39,605 nt of DNA from Fibrobacter sp. (GCA_017526585.1 JAFXRC010000066.1:1-39605), one strand, 5' to 3'; counted from the first letter of the stretch, positions 7,109 to 16,716 are shown. The notes: a model not told the origin generated them from the sequence alone. A program made the numbers and translations.

Positions 7109-9670
7109 TTAGCGGATGACTAGGGATTTCTGGTTCAGCGTCTTTCCGCTAGCATCTACGAGGCGAGCCAGGTACTTGCCCACGGGGAGCTTATTTAAAC
7201 TGATTGCAGTTTGGTTGTCGATGACGGAGCTCATGGCGAGCTTGCCGTTCACGCTATAGATTTCGACGGTGCTGTTTGCCGGAGCATTCACATGGAGCGT
7301 ACGCTTCTCAAGCTGCATGAAGGTTGTGCTGGAAACATTCACCCGCTTGAGTCCGGTCAAGATGGTGCCTTCGGGGGCTCCGACGATGAGTCCGCGACCC
7401 ACAGTGCTCATGTAGACGACGCCGAAGGTGTTCATGTCGCCTTGCACAAAGTTTCCGTTACCCGGACCACCGAACATGTGCGCATTGTCGTTCACCTGTT
7501 CCCAGGTCTTGCCCTTGTCTGTGCTGCGGTAAATTCCGAGCGGGTTCTCGGCGCCGCCGGCGATACCCCAGATGAATATCGTTTCGTAGTCGGCTCCTTC
7601 CTTGGCCTTGCCGATGCCGACGGCGATTGCCGTGTTCACGCCTTCGCACTTGTTCCAGGTCTTGCCGCCATCTTCGGTGTAGGCGAGACCGTTTTCGCTG
7701 TAGCCCTTGGTGAGCCACATCTGGGACTGGTCAAGCGGTACCCATAGGTGTCCTTCGCGACCATAGACTGTGCGGATAAGGCCGCCGCCATTGTAGTATT
7801 CGCCAGCACCTTCATTCTGGAGTCTTGCGGATTGAGCTTCGAAGGACTTTCCCTTATCGGTCGACTTGTAGAGGGTCCCCATGGCGTTCATCACATAGAA
7901 CACGTCTGCGTTGACGGGGTCCGCAACGATGCGTGCGTATTGAGTTTGCGTTCCCGTCTCGACGGCGGTCCAGGAGGCGCCATTGTCGTCGCTGCGGTAA
8001 ACGGTTGCGCTCTGGTCGGGGCGGTGGAGCATCACCTTTCCGTCTGCAGAAAGCACGACAAGTCCTAGGGCGCCTTTCAAATTGGTCTTGACGGTATCCC
8101 ATTTGGCGGCGAGTGCATCGTCGCTTCTGTACATCACGTTGTAGTTAATCGCTTCGTATTGCCCGTAGACGGTGATGGTTCCTGTACGCAGGAACGTTCC
8201 CGAGAGCGGTGCGTAGGCCATGCTCTGCGTGGTGCCGATGGTAGGCGTGTGGCGCGGGGTGCTTTCGTTGATGTTGCTGTAGGCTGCACCGTCGTAGTCA
8301 CCGATGGCGGTCACGAGAGGTCCTCCAGGAACGCTCACGATATCGAGGGGTACGGTTTCTTCGATGCCCTTGGACTGGAATTTCCAAACGGGAACCTTGG
8401 CGGTAATGTCGTCCGTCTGGAAAATGCCGTTTCCGCTGGTGACCCATGCCTGCTTGTTGTTGAAGGGGTTGATTTCCAGGGAGCCAGCCCAATGGATGGC
8501 GTTGCCCGGAATCCAGGAGGTTCCATTGGGGTCGATATTGGGAACATCATTATAGTGCTGACCGTGATTCCAAGTCTTGCCGCCGTCGGTAGTGACGTAA
8601 ATGCGGTCGCCGTAGTTGTCCTTGCCTTCTTTGGTGACATGACGTCCGGTGTACTTGCCTACGGTCGTTACGACAATGTGCTTTGAATCTTTCGGGTCGA
8701 TGGCGATACCACCATAGGAGCTTTTGTCCTTTTCGTAGGTCTTGGTGGTGCTGCCTTCGTGTTCAACGGAATCGCTCGGGGTGATGTCTTCCCAGGTTCC
8801 GCCGGCAATGTTGTACTTGTAGACGGCTCCACTGGTGATGCTGTGCGGACCCGGACCGTCGGCGTAGGTGATATACATGTTGCCATCGGCAATTTTTGCG
8901 CGATGCGGCATCAAGTTTGCGGGACCTCCAGAAATAGCTTTCCAAGTCTTGCCGCCGTCGTTACTCACCTGAAGGTTGTCCTTGGTTTCAGAAATGCCGA
9001 GGTAGATGGTCTTGGTAGAACCATCGGCATTCTTGCCCTGAGATTCGTCGAACATCACGAAGCTGATGCCGTTCACGTTGTTGAGTGCCGATTCTGTGGC
9101 ACTGGAGAGAGCGACTTCGTAGGCGCTTGTCCATGTTTTGCCATAGTCGGTACTCTTGTGGAGACCTTTGGTGCGGCTTCCGCAGAAAAGAATGTTCGGC
9201 ATGTTGGGGTCTACGACGAGCTTTTCGCCGGTTTGGCGACCCATGCCGTTACCATGGGCGTGCATTTCGACATAGCTCGTGTCCCAAGTGTTACCATAGT
9301 CTTCGCTACGAAGGACCGCGGTACGCCCCTTGCTAAAGTAACCGGTTCCCGCAAGCACGTAGATGCGCTTCGGGTCGGTGGGGTCGAGCGCGAACGCTTC
9401 GGTGCCGTAAAGCCCCTTGTCGTTTTCGGAAATCCAGTCCATCAGCGGAATCCAGGTTTTATTCTTGAAATCGAAACGGTAGATGCCGCCAACGTCTGTG
9501 CGTGCGTAAAGCAAATTTTCGGCTTTGGGGTGGAATAAGACTGCCGAGACGAATCCGCCTCCGTCAAAGCGGACATTGCCCCAGGTGTATTTTTCTGCAC
9601 TTGCCGTCGAAACGAGGGTTCCGATGCCCAAAGCCGATGCGACGACTAAAAACTTTACTTTACCAAGCAT
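7109..9670 (-). CDS. Secreted GH74 xyloglucanase-type glycoside hydrolase with sorting tail
   Basis: This is an 853-residue secreted enzyme. The start at 9670 has GGAG 6 nt upstream and leads straight into a signal peptide ending STASA-EKY near residue 25; the longer frame lacks this. The body is a pair of seven-bladed beta-propellers built of Asp-box-like repeats (for example STDYGKTW, SNDGGKTW, TTDGGKTW, STDKGKSF). Expected catalytic acids are Asp59 in ARTDVGG and an Asp in IGDYDG (458-460). GH74 enzymes are inverting endo- or exo-acting xyloglucanases. The last 75 residues form a sorting-type tail (VEIYSVNGKLAMSS, LPVGKYLARLVD). No CBM is evident. Confidence 0.92.
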   Translation of the reverse strand: MLGKVKFLVVASALGIGTLVSTASAEKYTWGNVRFDGGGFVSAVLFHPKAENLLYARTDVGGIYRFDFKNKTWIPLMDWISENDKGLYGTEAFALDPTDPKRIYVLAGTGYFSKGRTAVLRSEDYGNTWDTSYVEMHAHGNGMGRQTGEKLVVDPNMPNILFCGSRTKGLHKSTDYGKTWTSAYEVALSSATESALNNVNGISFVMFDESQGKNADGSTKTIYLGISETKDNLQVSNDGGKTWKAISGGPANLMPHRAKIADGNMYITYADGPGPHSITSGAVYKYNIAGGTWEDITPSDSVEHEGSTTKTYEKDKSSYGGIAIDPKDSKHIVVTTVGKYTGRHVTKEGKDNYGDRIYVTTDGGKTWNHGQHYNDVPNIDPNGTSWIPGNAIHWAGSLEINPFNNKQAWVTSGNGIFQTDDITAKVPVWKFQSKGIEETVPLDIVSVPGGPLVTAIGDYDGAAYSNINESTPRHTPTIGTTQSMAYAPLSGTFLRTGTITVYGQYEAINYNVMYRSDDALAAKWDTVKTNLKGALGLVVLSADGKVMLHRPDQSATVYRSDDNGASWTAVETGTQTQYARIVADPVNADVFYVMNAMGTLYKSTDKGKSFEAQSARLQNEGAGEYYNGGGLIRTVYGREGHLWVPLDQSQMWLTKGYSENGLAYTEDGGKTWNKCEGVNTAIAVGIGKAKEGADYETIFIWGIAGGAENPLGIYRSTDKGKTWEQVNDNAHMFGGPGNGNFVQGDMNTFGVVYMSTVGRGLIVGAPEGTILTGLKRVNVSSTTFMQLEKRTLHVNAPANSTVEIYSVNGKLAMSSVIDNQTAISLNKLPVGKYLARLVDASGKTLNQKSLVIR

Positions 9671-9729
9671 ACCATCTCCATTTTGCCGAGTTTGTCCCGG
9701 CATCTCTTTGTCAGAAAAATACCTTTAAA

Positions 9730-9758
9730 AAAGAAAAAGCGACCCAAAAAGCCGCTTA
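9730..9758 (-). terminator. Weak terminator downstream of dnaG
   Basis: On the minus strand AAGCG and CGCTT pair around a T-rich loop and are followed by TTTTTCTTTTTT. It lies about 80 nt after the dnaG stop and just upstream of the GH74 gene. Confidence 0.45.
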
Positions 9759-9837
9759 GCGTTGATATTTATGTTTATGGATTCTCAACAGGCTAGATAA
9801 CGCCTAAATCCCGTTTTTTACGCGAAAAAAGCAAATT

Positions 9838-12003
9838 TTAGTAGCCGCTGTCGTAAAAATCGTCATTGCCGTCTTGATTTTCGTCGGCACCATAGGAGTA
9901 TTCTTCGTCATCCTCTGGTGGAGGGGGGTCGAATCCTTCCGGGGGCTCAAGGTTCTCTGTGGCATCAGGGACTTCCTGTGCGGCGAAATTCTGCGGCGGC
10001 TGGGGAGCCTGTCTGGGGGCTTCAGGAGCGTGGGGCGCTGTCGAAGGGGCCGTTTGGGGGATTGCGGCTGGCATTTCCGCGACCGCATTTTCCGGAAGGG
10101 CTGCTCCGGAAATGGCTGCCTGGAACTGGATCAGCTGAGCCTTGCTGCGGACGATTTGGTCGGCAAAGGCGTCTATGTTGATTTTTTCGGCGTTGAACAG
10201 CTTGTTCAGCGTTTGCATGCCCTGCGTGAACTTCGACATTTGCATGCGGACGGTTACAGCCTCGTTGCTATTCAGCGGAATTTGGCGCTTTTGTCGGTCG
10301 CAAAGCTTGGTTGAAAAAACGGTGAGAGTCTGGTAGAATTCTACGATTTCCTGCGGCGGTCTCCACTTTTCTTCGGGAAGCCCTTCCAGGAATAGTCTCA
10401 GCGTTGGAGAAAAGCTCTCGTACATTAGCTGCGGGGATATCGCTCCGGTCTCGGCGTAAAGTGCGATTGCCGAATTGACGAACTCCTCGATAATGGGGGA
10501 TTCGAACATGCGAATTCCGCTTGCCGCCCAGTCCATGTCGAAGTACTCCAAAGCCCGGTCCATCAGCGTCGGATTTCTGAGGAGCAAGTTCGCGAAACGG
10601 ATCTCCATGGGCGGGAGCATCGACCAGTTGAGAGTCGCTTCGGGTTCTAGCTGCGGAATCGCTTCATTGCCAGTGGCATTAGCCGCGCGCTGCTCTTCAA
10701 AGTTCTTCTGTGGTTTAAGCGGCTTAACACGGGCTAAGGAACGGTCCGTGTCGAATCGTTCTGCAATCAGCTTTGTATACTGATTTTGTAGTTCCTTGTC
10801 CTTGATGCTTTTTACGAGTGATTTTGTGTAGGTGACAAGGCGCGCTCGGTCTTCTGGATTTTGCAAATCGTGCTGACGAGCAAAATAGAGGAGCCAGTCG
10901 TCCGCTTTTTTGAGTTCTTCACGGAAGGCTTCCGGTCCCCGTTCATTGACAAAGTTGTCGGGGTCGATTTTTGTTCCGTCGGGGCGCGACAGCGCGAAAA
11001 TTTTGGTGGTGATTCCCTGCGGTAGAACGACTTCTAGACTTCTAAGTGTTGCCTGTTTCCCGGCGGCGTCACCGTCGAAAACGAGGTAGGCGGTATGTGC
11101 GTAGCGAGAAAGGATGTTCGCGTGCGTATCGGTGAGCGCAGTTCCGCAGGCGGCAACCACATTGGTTACGCCACTCTGGAAGAGACTGATCATGTCGAAG
11201 TAGCCTTCCACGATGATGACGGCTTGTTCGTTGGCGATACTTTGGCGGCTCTGGTGGAGCCCGTAAAGGATGTCGCTCTTGTGGTACAGCGCCGATTCAG
11301 GGCTGTTCATGTATTTGGCGCGCTTAAATTCCTTGTTTTCGCTCAGGTCGCGTCCACCGAAGGCGACTATAACGCCGGACAGGTTCTGGATGGCGATCAT
11401 CAGGCGGTCGCGGAACTTGTCGGAAATGCCCCCGTTTTCCTTTTCGACGGCAAGCCCTGCTTTCACACAGTCTAGCGGCGAAAAACCGTTCTTCACGGCG
11501 TAGCTGATAAAGCCTTCTCTGCCTTCGGGGGCGTAACCGATATGGAAAAGCTTGCGGGTCTCGTCTGTGATGTGGCGGTCAGAAAGATACTTTAGCGCCT
11601 TGGCCGAACGCGTCAGCTGCTGTTCGAACCATTCGCAGGCGATTTCGTTTAGGCGCCGGACCATGGCTCGTTCTTCGGTCTTTTCGGCGTCTTCAGGCGC
11701 ACCTAGATGGGGGAGGGCGTAGCCTGTAAAGTTGGCAACCCATTCGATTGCCCCTCTAAAGTCGAGCTTTTCGTGTTCCTGGACGAATTTGAAGACATCT
11801 CCCGCGGCGCCGCAGGCAAAGCATTTGTAGATGCCCAAGGTGGGGTTCACGTTCATGGATGGACTGCGGTCGTTATGGAAAGGGCAAATTCCCAAATATC
11901 GACCATTTCCAGACCGTTTCAGCGGAACGAAGTTCTCAATGACCTCCGCGATATTGGCATGGGCCTTGAGTTGCTGAATGATTTCGTTAGAATAGAACGC
12001 CAC
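9838..12003 (-). CDS. dnaG: DNA primase DnaG
   Basis: The 721-residue primase makes RNA primers at the replication fork. The N-terminal CHC2 zinc domain has Cys40, His43, Cys61 and Cys64 (CPFHNDRSPS, YKCFACGAAGD). The TOPRIM catalytic core contains EGYFD (Glu266) and FDGDAAGK (Asp310, Asp312). A helical helicase-binding region follows, to about residue 630. The last 90 residues are rich in Pro and Ala and then acidic, ending in a D/E/N-rich Tyr-terminated tail; this is longer than in usual primases (about 580-650 residues). The start codon is GTG, with little Shine-Dalgarno. Confidence 0.95.
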   Translation of the reverse strand: MAFYSNEIIQQLKAHANIAEVIENFVPLKRSGNGRYLGICPFHNDRSPSMNVNPTLGIYKCFACGAAGDVFKFVQEHEKLDFRGAIEWVANFTGYALPHLGAPEDAEKTEERAMVRRLNEIACEWFEQQLTRSAKALKYLSDRHITDETRKLFHIGYAPEGREGFISYAVKNGFSPLDCVKAGLAVEKENGGISDKFRDRLMIAIQNLSGVIVAFGGRDLSENKEFKRAKYMNSPESALYHKSDILYGLHQSRQSIANEQAVIIVEGYFDMISLFQSGVTNVVAACGTALTDTHANILSRYAHTAYLVFDGDAAGKQATLRSLEVVLPQGITTKIFALSRPDGTKIDPDNFVNERGPEAFREELKKADDWLLYFARQHDLQNPEDRARLVTYTKSLVKSIKDKELQNQYTKLIAERFDTDRSLARVKPLKPQKNFEEQRAANATGNEAIPQLEPEATLNWSMLPPMEIRFANLLLRNPTLMDRALEYFDMDWAASGIRMFESPIIEEFVNSAIALYAETGAISPQLMYESFSPTLRLFLEGLPEEKWRPPQEIVEFYQTLTVFSTKLCDRQKRQIPLNSNEAVTVRMQMSKFTQGMQTLNKLFNAEKINIDAFADQIVRSKAQLIQFQAAISGAALPENAVAEMPAAIPQTAPSTAPHAPEAPRQAPQPPQNFAAQEVPDATENLEPPEGFDPPPPEDDEEYSYGADENQDGNDDFYDSGY

Positions 12004-12050
12004 AAGCCAAATTTAGCAAGAAAACACCGTCAAAATTTTGTCAAAAGCAC

Positions 12051-12089
12051 AAAAAAAGAATCCGTTCTTGATGAACCGGATTCTTTTTA
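12051..12089 (-). terminator. Terminator of the initiator tRNA
   Basis: On the minus strand AGAATCCGGTTC and GAACGGATTCT pair with one bulge, followed by a run of seven T. It directly follows the tRNA 3' end. Confidence 0.75.
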
Positions 12090-12090
12090 G

Positions 12091-12164
<74 letters not shown>

Positions 12165-12214
12165 TCGAGGTTGCACCATATATAGTAAAATTCGATAGCT
12201 TTGTCAAGGGCTTT

Positions 12215-13372
12215 TTACACGAATTTTTTCAGGATATGCTTGCTTGCAACGAAATAATCGATGCCGCTAATGATGGTAATCGCCGTGATTACGCCCATGA
12301 CGGCTTGCGGGAAAACGTTCCAGAATGCGTGATAATTGGGGATAATGGAGGCAAGGGGATCAAGCGCTCCCACCAGGATGGCGACGATTCCGATACCCTG
12401 CAATGCCGTTTTCCATTTGCCGCTTCGGCGAGCCGGCATGATGAGTCCTTCGCTTGCGGCGAGTGTGCGGAGAGTCTCGACGCTGGATTCGCGGAAGTAA
12501 ATCAGGGCGACCATCCACACCGGGGCATACCCCGTAGCGATAAAGCACATGAAAATCGTCATGTTCGAAATTTTGTCGCTGAACGGGTCCAGGTACTTGC
12601 CGAGGGTGCTCACTTCACCCATTTTGCGGGCGAGGTAACCGTCCAGGAAGTCGGTGAGCATGAATCCGAGTACCATCACCAAAGAAAGGCTCTTGAAAAC
12701 GAGGCTGTTATTGCTGTAGTCCAGGTCGTTATCGTAGAAGAACACCCACAGGAAGAACGGGGTGAGCACGATGCGGCTCATGGTGAGCTGGCTTGCAATC
12801 GAAAGCGGTTTGCGGTGTGCGGGGTCGCGGTAGTACCAGTAGGCGTAGGCAACGGTCGATGCGATAATCAAAAGGATCGAAGATACCATGCAAATCTGCT
12901 GGTAGTCTTCCAGATTCAAAAGGTACACGCCCATCGTGATGGTGATGGCGATATTCGACATCTTGCTCCAACGGCGCTTGCGGGGGAGCGATTTTCCTTC
13001 GCGGAGAACTCCGAGGCTAAACAGGGTGTGAGCCACGAGGCGTGCGAGCAGGAATACGCAACCGACGGCGAGCAACTTTTCGGTCTGGTCGTTTTGCATC
13101 AGGTCGCGAACAAAGATGCTTGTCATCACGGCGAACGAGAGGAATCCGTCAACCACGTTCAGCCAAAGTCTGTAGTAGGGTTTTTCAATTTCCTGGGAAC
13201 GCAGCTGGTACAGGTTGACCCAACCCATAATGAGCGCCACTGCGACAAGGGCGCAGGCAGTCTTTGCCATGCCCATCCAAATAAACACGATGACGGCGAT
13301 AAAGACCATTGCCCGCAATACGCTCCAGATGCGGGAACGCAGTCTAATGTCGGATGTCTGTTCTTCTGTCAT
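12215..13372 (-). CDS. CDP-alcohol phosphatidyltransferase (PgsA-like) with N-terminal membrane extension
   Basis: The C-terminal half of this 385-residue membrane protein carries the full CDP-alcohol phosphotransferase signature: Asp241, Asp244-Gly245, Ala248-Arg249, Gly258, Asp262 and Asp266 in FLDGYLARK and LGKYLDPFSDK. The context of conserved residues resembles CDP-diacylglycerol:glycerol-3-phosphate transferase (PgsA), the first step to phosphatidylglycerol. Ordinary PgsA is about 180-200 residues. Here about 190 extra residues with roughly six hydrophobic segments precede it (near 20-36, 38-56, 68-88, 99-120, 139-153, 160-180). The gene lies 11 nt after recN in the same direction. The family is firm, the acceptor alcohol is inferred. 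Confidence 0.82.
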   Translation of the reverse strand: MTEEQTSDIRLRSRIWSVLRAMVFIAVIVFIWMGMAKTACALVAVALIMGWVNLYQLRSQEIEKPYYRLWLNVVDGFLSFAVMTSIFVRDLMQNDQTEKLLAVGCVFLLARLVAHTLFSLGVLREGKSLPRKRRWSKMSNIAITITMGVYLLNLEDYQQICMVSSILLIIASTVAYAYWYYRDPAHRKPLSIASQLTMSRIVLTPFFLWVFFYDNDLDYSNNSLVFKSLSLVMVLGFMLTDFLDGYLARKMGEVSTLGKYLDPFSDKISNMTIFMCFIATGYAPVWMVALIYFRESSVETLRTLAASEGLIMPARRSGKWKTALQGIGIVAILVGALDPLASIIPNYHAFWNVFPQAVMGVITAITIISGIDYFVASKHILKKFV

Positions 13373-13383
13373 GAATGCCTCTG

Positions 13384-15027
13384 TTAAGCTTCTAGAAGTT
13401 GCTTTGCGTGTTCACGAATCGTTTCGGATTCGCCGCCGAGCATACGCGAAAGTTCCTTGATACGACCGTCGCGGTCGAGTTCCTCTACATGCGTGTAGGT
13501 GCGTCCGTCAATTTCATCCTTGCGGACTGCAAGCTGGTTTACGGCGCGGCTTGCAACCTGGTGCAGGTGCGTAATCGTCAGCACCTGGTGGTGTTTTCCT
13601 AGGTTCTTGAGTGCTTCACCGATACTGTTGCCGACTTCTCCGCTGATTCCGGAATCGACTTCATCGAAGATGAGCAGCGGAACCTGGTCGAGTTCTGCCA
13701 TGACGCTCTTGATGGCAAGGAGCACGCGTGAAAGTTCTCCGCCCGAAACGGCCTTTTGCAGACTCTTGAATCCCTCGCCGGGATTCGGGGCGAGCATGAA
13801 TTCGATTTTGTCCGCACCGTTCGGAGATAGCTGCTGACTGGTAATCGAAGTCGTGAATACGGCCTTCTCCATGCCGAGCGTATGCAGAATGGCGCTAACC
13901 GCCTGGTCATAGCGCAATGCTGCATCGGTGCGGCTGTTCGTAAGCGAGGCTGCCGTTGCTTGCAAAGCTGAAAGCGCCTTCTTGGACTGCCTTTCGAGTT
14001 CTTCTAGGTCGGCGTCCAGATTTTCGAGGCTAGAGAGCTCTTCTTTGCGCTGTTCCGTCAAGGCGATAAGCCCCGGAACATCGGTGCGGTACTTGCGCTT
14101 GAGCTTCTGTATCTGGGCAATGCGCGCGTTGGCGCGGTCGATGTCCGCTGCACTCATGGCGGCGGAAGGGCGTATGCGGAGCAAGTCCTTACATACGCTT
14201 TCGAAGGGGTCTGCGACCTCTTCGAGGGACTTTTGGTAGTCGGCGTAGTCCGAAATTTTCATCGAAAGCGAACGCATCTTGGAAAGCAAAATTTGCACCT
14301 GGTCCAAAAGTCCACTTTCGCCGCCAAGCATTCCCTGAATCTCATTCAGGTAGCGGGTCTCCGCTTCTTGCTTGCTTGCGCTATTCACCTTTTCTTCGAG
14401 GGCTTCTTCTTCACCTTCTTTCAGATTTGCCTTCGACAATTCCTCGAACTGGAATTTCAGAAAGTCTTTTTGCGCGGCGAGGTTCTTTGCGCGTTCTTCG
14501 GTAGCGACTATTTTATTCTGGATATCGTTCCAGGTCGTCCATTGCTTCGAATACTCGTTCAGAAGCTCCGCGTTTCCGGCATAGTCGTCGAGCATCTTGG
14601 TGTGCGTGCGGGTGTCGCGCAGCAGAATCTGCTCGCTCTGTCCGTGCATCTGGATAAGCTCTTCGCCCAGTCGCTGCAAGTCGGGGAGAGCCACGACGGC
14701 TCCGTTCACGCGTGCGCGACTCTTGCCGTTCTCTTGGATTTCGCGGCGGATAATCAGCTCGTCATCGCTGTCGAGTTCCAGTTCTTCAAGAACCTTCTTG
14801 ACTTGAGGTTCATTTGCAATGTCAAATGTCGCTTCGACAACGGCCTTTTCTTCGCCGGTACGCACCATCGTTGCCTGAGCCTTGTCGCCGCAAACAATGC
14901 GTAGCGATTTCAGCAAGACGGATTTTCCCGCACCCGTCTCACCGGTAATCGCCGTAAAACCTTCACGGAAGGGAACTTCCGCCTGTGCAATGAGAGTAAA
15001 TCCGTTAATCGAAAGGTGCTTTAACAT
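13384..15027 (-). CDS. recN: DNA repair protein RecN
   Basis: This 547-residue SMC-like ATPase acts in double-strand break repair. The N-terminal ABC half has the Walker A motif GETGAGKS near residue 29. A long central coiled coil (about 150-370) contains many Glu/Lys/Leu stretches, and the C-terminal half has the signature SGGELSR and Walker B LLIFDEVDSGISG. Length is close to the usual 550. The ATG is at 15027; no clear Shine-Dalgarno is seen. The gene follows trmB by 38 nt and precedes the pgsA-like gene by 11 nt, so it is probably part of one transcript. Confidence 0.96.
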   Translation of the reverse strand: MLKHLSINGFTLIAQAEVPFREGFTAITGETGAGKSVLLKSLRIVCGDKAQATMVRTGEEKAVVEATFDIANEPQVKKVLEELELDSDDELIIRREIQENGKSRARVNGAVVALPDLQRLGEELIQMHGQSEQILLRDTRTHTKMLDDYAGNAELLNEYSKQWTTWNDIQNKIVATEERAKNLAAQKDFLKFQFEELSKANLKEGEEEALEEKVNSASKQEAETRYLNEIQGMLGGESGLLDQVQILLSKMRSLSMKISDYADYQKSLEEVADPFESVCKDLLRIRPSAAMSAADIDRANARIAQIQKLKRKYRTDVPGLIALTEQRKEELSSLENLDADLEELERQSKKALSALQATAASLTNSRTDAALRYDQAVSAILHTLGMEKAVFTTSITSQQLSPNGADKIEFMLAPNPGEGFKSLQKAVSGGELSRVLLAIKSVMAELDQVPLLIFDEVDSGISGEVGNSIGEALKNLGKHHQVLTITHLHQVASRAVNQLAVRKDEIDGRTYTHVEELDRDGRIKELSRMLGGESETIREHAKQLLEA

Positions 15028-15065
15028 GGTGACAAAAAATTAGCAAAAACGCTTGACAAAGAGTG

Positions 15066-15812
15066 TCATTTTTCGAATTCGACAACACTTCTATAAATGG
15101 GGCGGCCTTCCTTGCGGTACTTCTTCTCGAAACCGGTCATGATGCCTTCGGTGGGTTCCGCCGTGTTGCGCTCCAGAATTTTGCAACCCTTAAAGTTGTC
15201 GAAAACTTCGAGGGCGACTTCGTTGTATTCCTTGTGGTCCGTGCCCCAGTAGAAGATACGCTTGCCGGGCTTGAGCACGCGGGCGACTTCAACTAAGAAA
15301 TCGGGGCGCAGCAGCCTGTTCTTGTGGTGACGTTCTTTCGGCCACGGGTCTGGGAAGTACATGTGAAATGCGTCTACGGTGTTGTCCTTGACGCAGTCGC
15401 GCAAGAAGAAGTAGACATCACCGCGGAGCATGGTGGCGTTAGCGAGGGCGCCGGCCTTGTCCATTTTGCGTTGAGCGAACTTTGCCCAGGTGTAGTCCCA
15501 TTCGCTACCCATGATGACGATGTCGGGGTGCTTCGGGGCGTATTCCGAAAGGAAACCTCCTTTGCCACTTCCGATTTCGACTTCCACATGGGCATCGTTA
15601 CCAATCTGCGGGAACATGTCTTTCCAGTTGAAGTCAATTTTGTGGGGGAGTCCATCCGGCGTGGCGATGGGCTTTCGGTCTCCGTGGGTGCGGAACACAT
15701 AGTGCCACAGTCCCTTGGATTCCGGGTCTTCTTTCAGGTCGCGGTAAAATTCAGGTATAACCACTTCCTTTTCGATTTTTTCTTCGTTGTTGTCCAAAAC
15801 TTCTTCGCTCAT
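15066..15812 (-). CDS. trmB: tRNA (guanine46-N7)-methyltransferase TrmB
   Basis: This is a 248-residue S-adenosylmethionine-dependent methyltransferase modifying G46 in the tRNA variable loop. The start at 15812 (MSEEVLDNN) avoids overlap with the preceding gene, which ends at 15829. The SAM-binding loop is VEIGSGKGGFLSEY. Further TrmB hallmarks are GSEWDYTWAKFAQRKM, YFPDPWPKERHHKNRLL and the C-terminal TGFEKKYRKEGRPIYR. An acidic N-terminal extension of about 60 residues precedes the fold. It is likely co-transcribed with the upstream RNase Z-like gene and downstream recN. Confidence 0.94.
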   Translation of the reverse strand: MSEEVLDNNEEKIEKEVVIPEFYRDLKEDPESKGLWHYVFRTHGDRKPIATPDGLPHKIDFNWKDMFPQIGNDAHVEVEIGSGKGGFLSEYAPKHPDIVIMGSEWDYTWAKFAQRKMDKAGALANATMLRGDVYFFLRDCVKDNTVDAFHMYFPDPWPKERHHKNRLLRPDFLVEVARVLKPGKRIFYWGTDHKEYNEVALEVFDNFKGCKILERNTAEPTEGIMTGFEKKYRKEGRPIYRSVVEFEK

Positions 15813-15828
15813 ATTTTTTGTCTTTTGT

Positions 15829-16716
15829 CTAAATAAACACAACCACTCTGTCCCTGAATTCTTCTGGGATTTCCTTTTCAATCATTTCGTGAATGTACTT
15901 GTCGGGGTACTTCATCGAAAAATGAGAGAGAATGATTTTTTCGCATTTCACCTGGTCGCCTAGTTCCTTGAGAGCATCCGCAATCTGGCTTAGGTGCGTA
16001 TGTCCTTTCTTGTGGCTCATGGCGAAGTCTTCGGGTGCGATAAACGTGCATTCGGTAATCAACACCTTGGACTGGAACACTCGGCTGTTCTCAAGCAGGC
16101 TTTCGCCCATGCAGTCACCCATGAAGCTGAGTAGCGGATTATACACTTCGCGTGTAATCTCTGTTCCACTTTCGCGCAGCTTGATGATTTCTTCGGGAGC
16201 CTTTCCCAGATATTCATCCTTAAGTTTTTTCTTGTAGTGGTAAAGCGTTGCGCCCATGGCGGGAATGGAATGCTTGACCTCGAATGGTTCTATGGCAAGG
16301 TCTTTGCGGTATTCCAGGAATTTGAGCTCTCCGGCCTTGACCGGAACAATTTCGGGGTAACGAAACTTAGTTTCGGGCACGCCTTCGAACGTAGCTTCGG
16401 CGCGAATCCATTCGCGGGCTCCGTCACAGATGTTTTCTGGCATGTAGTAGATGCTTTCGCGCTCGACACCCATCATCTTGCGAAGGCTGTGGTGACGCAT
16501 CAGACAGCGTGCATGGTCGCCGTGGGCGTGAGTCAAGAATATATGGTTGATGGATGTTGCCGACAGAGGGCATTCTCCCATGTCAATGCCGAAATCCAGT
16601 TCAGGAAGCTGAAAATAAGTCGCAAGACCCGAGATAGAAAATCCTGAGACCGAGGTGCACGATGTGTTGGTGTGGACCTGTTTTAATGCGTTATGGATTC
16701 GTTTGATTTCTGACAT
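15829..16716 (-). CDS. RNase Z-like metallo-beta-lactamase-fold hydrolase
   Basis: The 295-residue protein has the metal-binding signature THAHGDH (His63, His65, Asp67, His68), a later Asp in SFMGDCMGES, the block HKKGHTHLSQ and a final His in LSHFSMKY. This layout is that of the RNase Z/ElaC group of the metallo-beta-lactamase fold, which cleaves tRNA precursors at the 3' end. The tRNA genes in this window lack an encoded CCA, which fits a need for RNase Z. The exosite arm expected between the motifs (about residues 160-190) is short and charged. It could instead be a related phosphodiesterase. A position 17 nt upstream of trmB supports an RNA role. Confidence 0.75.
   Translation of the reverse strand: MSEIKRIHNALKQVHTNTSCTSVSGFSISGLATYFQLPELDFGIDMGECPLSATSINHIFLTHAHGDHARCLMRHHSLRKMMGVERESIYYMPENICDGAREWIRAEATFEGVPETKFRYPEIVPVKAGELKFLEYRKDLAIEPFEVKHSIPAMGATLYHYKKKLKDEYLGKAPEEIIKLRESGTEITREVYNPLLSFMGDCMGESLLENSRVFQSKVLITECTFIAPEDFAMSHKKGHTHLSQIADALKELGDQVKCEKIILSHFSMKYPDKYIHEMIEKEIPEEFRDRVVVFI

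Noticed and set aside
12236..13387. A 383-codon open frame on the plus strand opposite the pgsA-like gene
   Set aside because: It gives a His- and Asp-rich translation without a ribosome site; the minus-strand gene has the full CDP-alcohol transferase motif.
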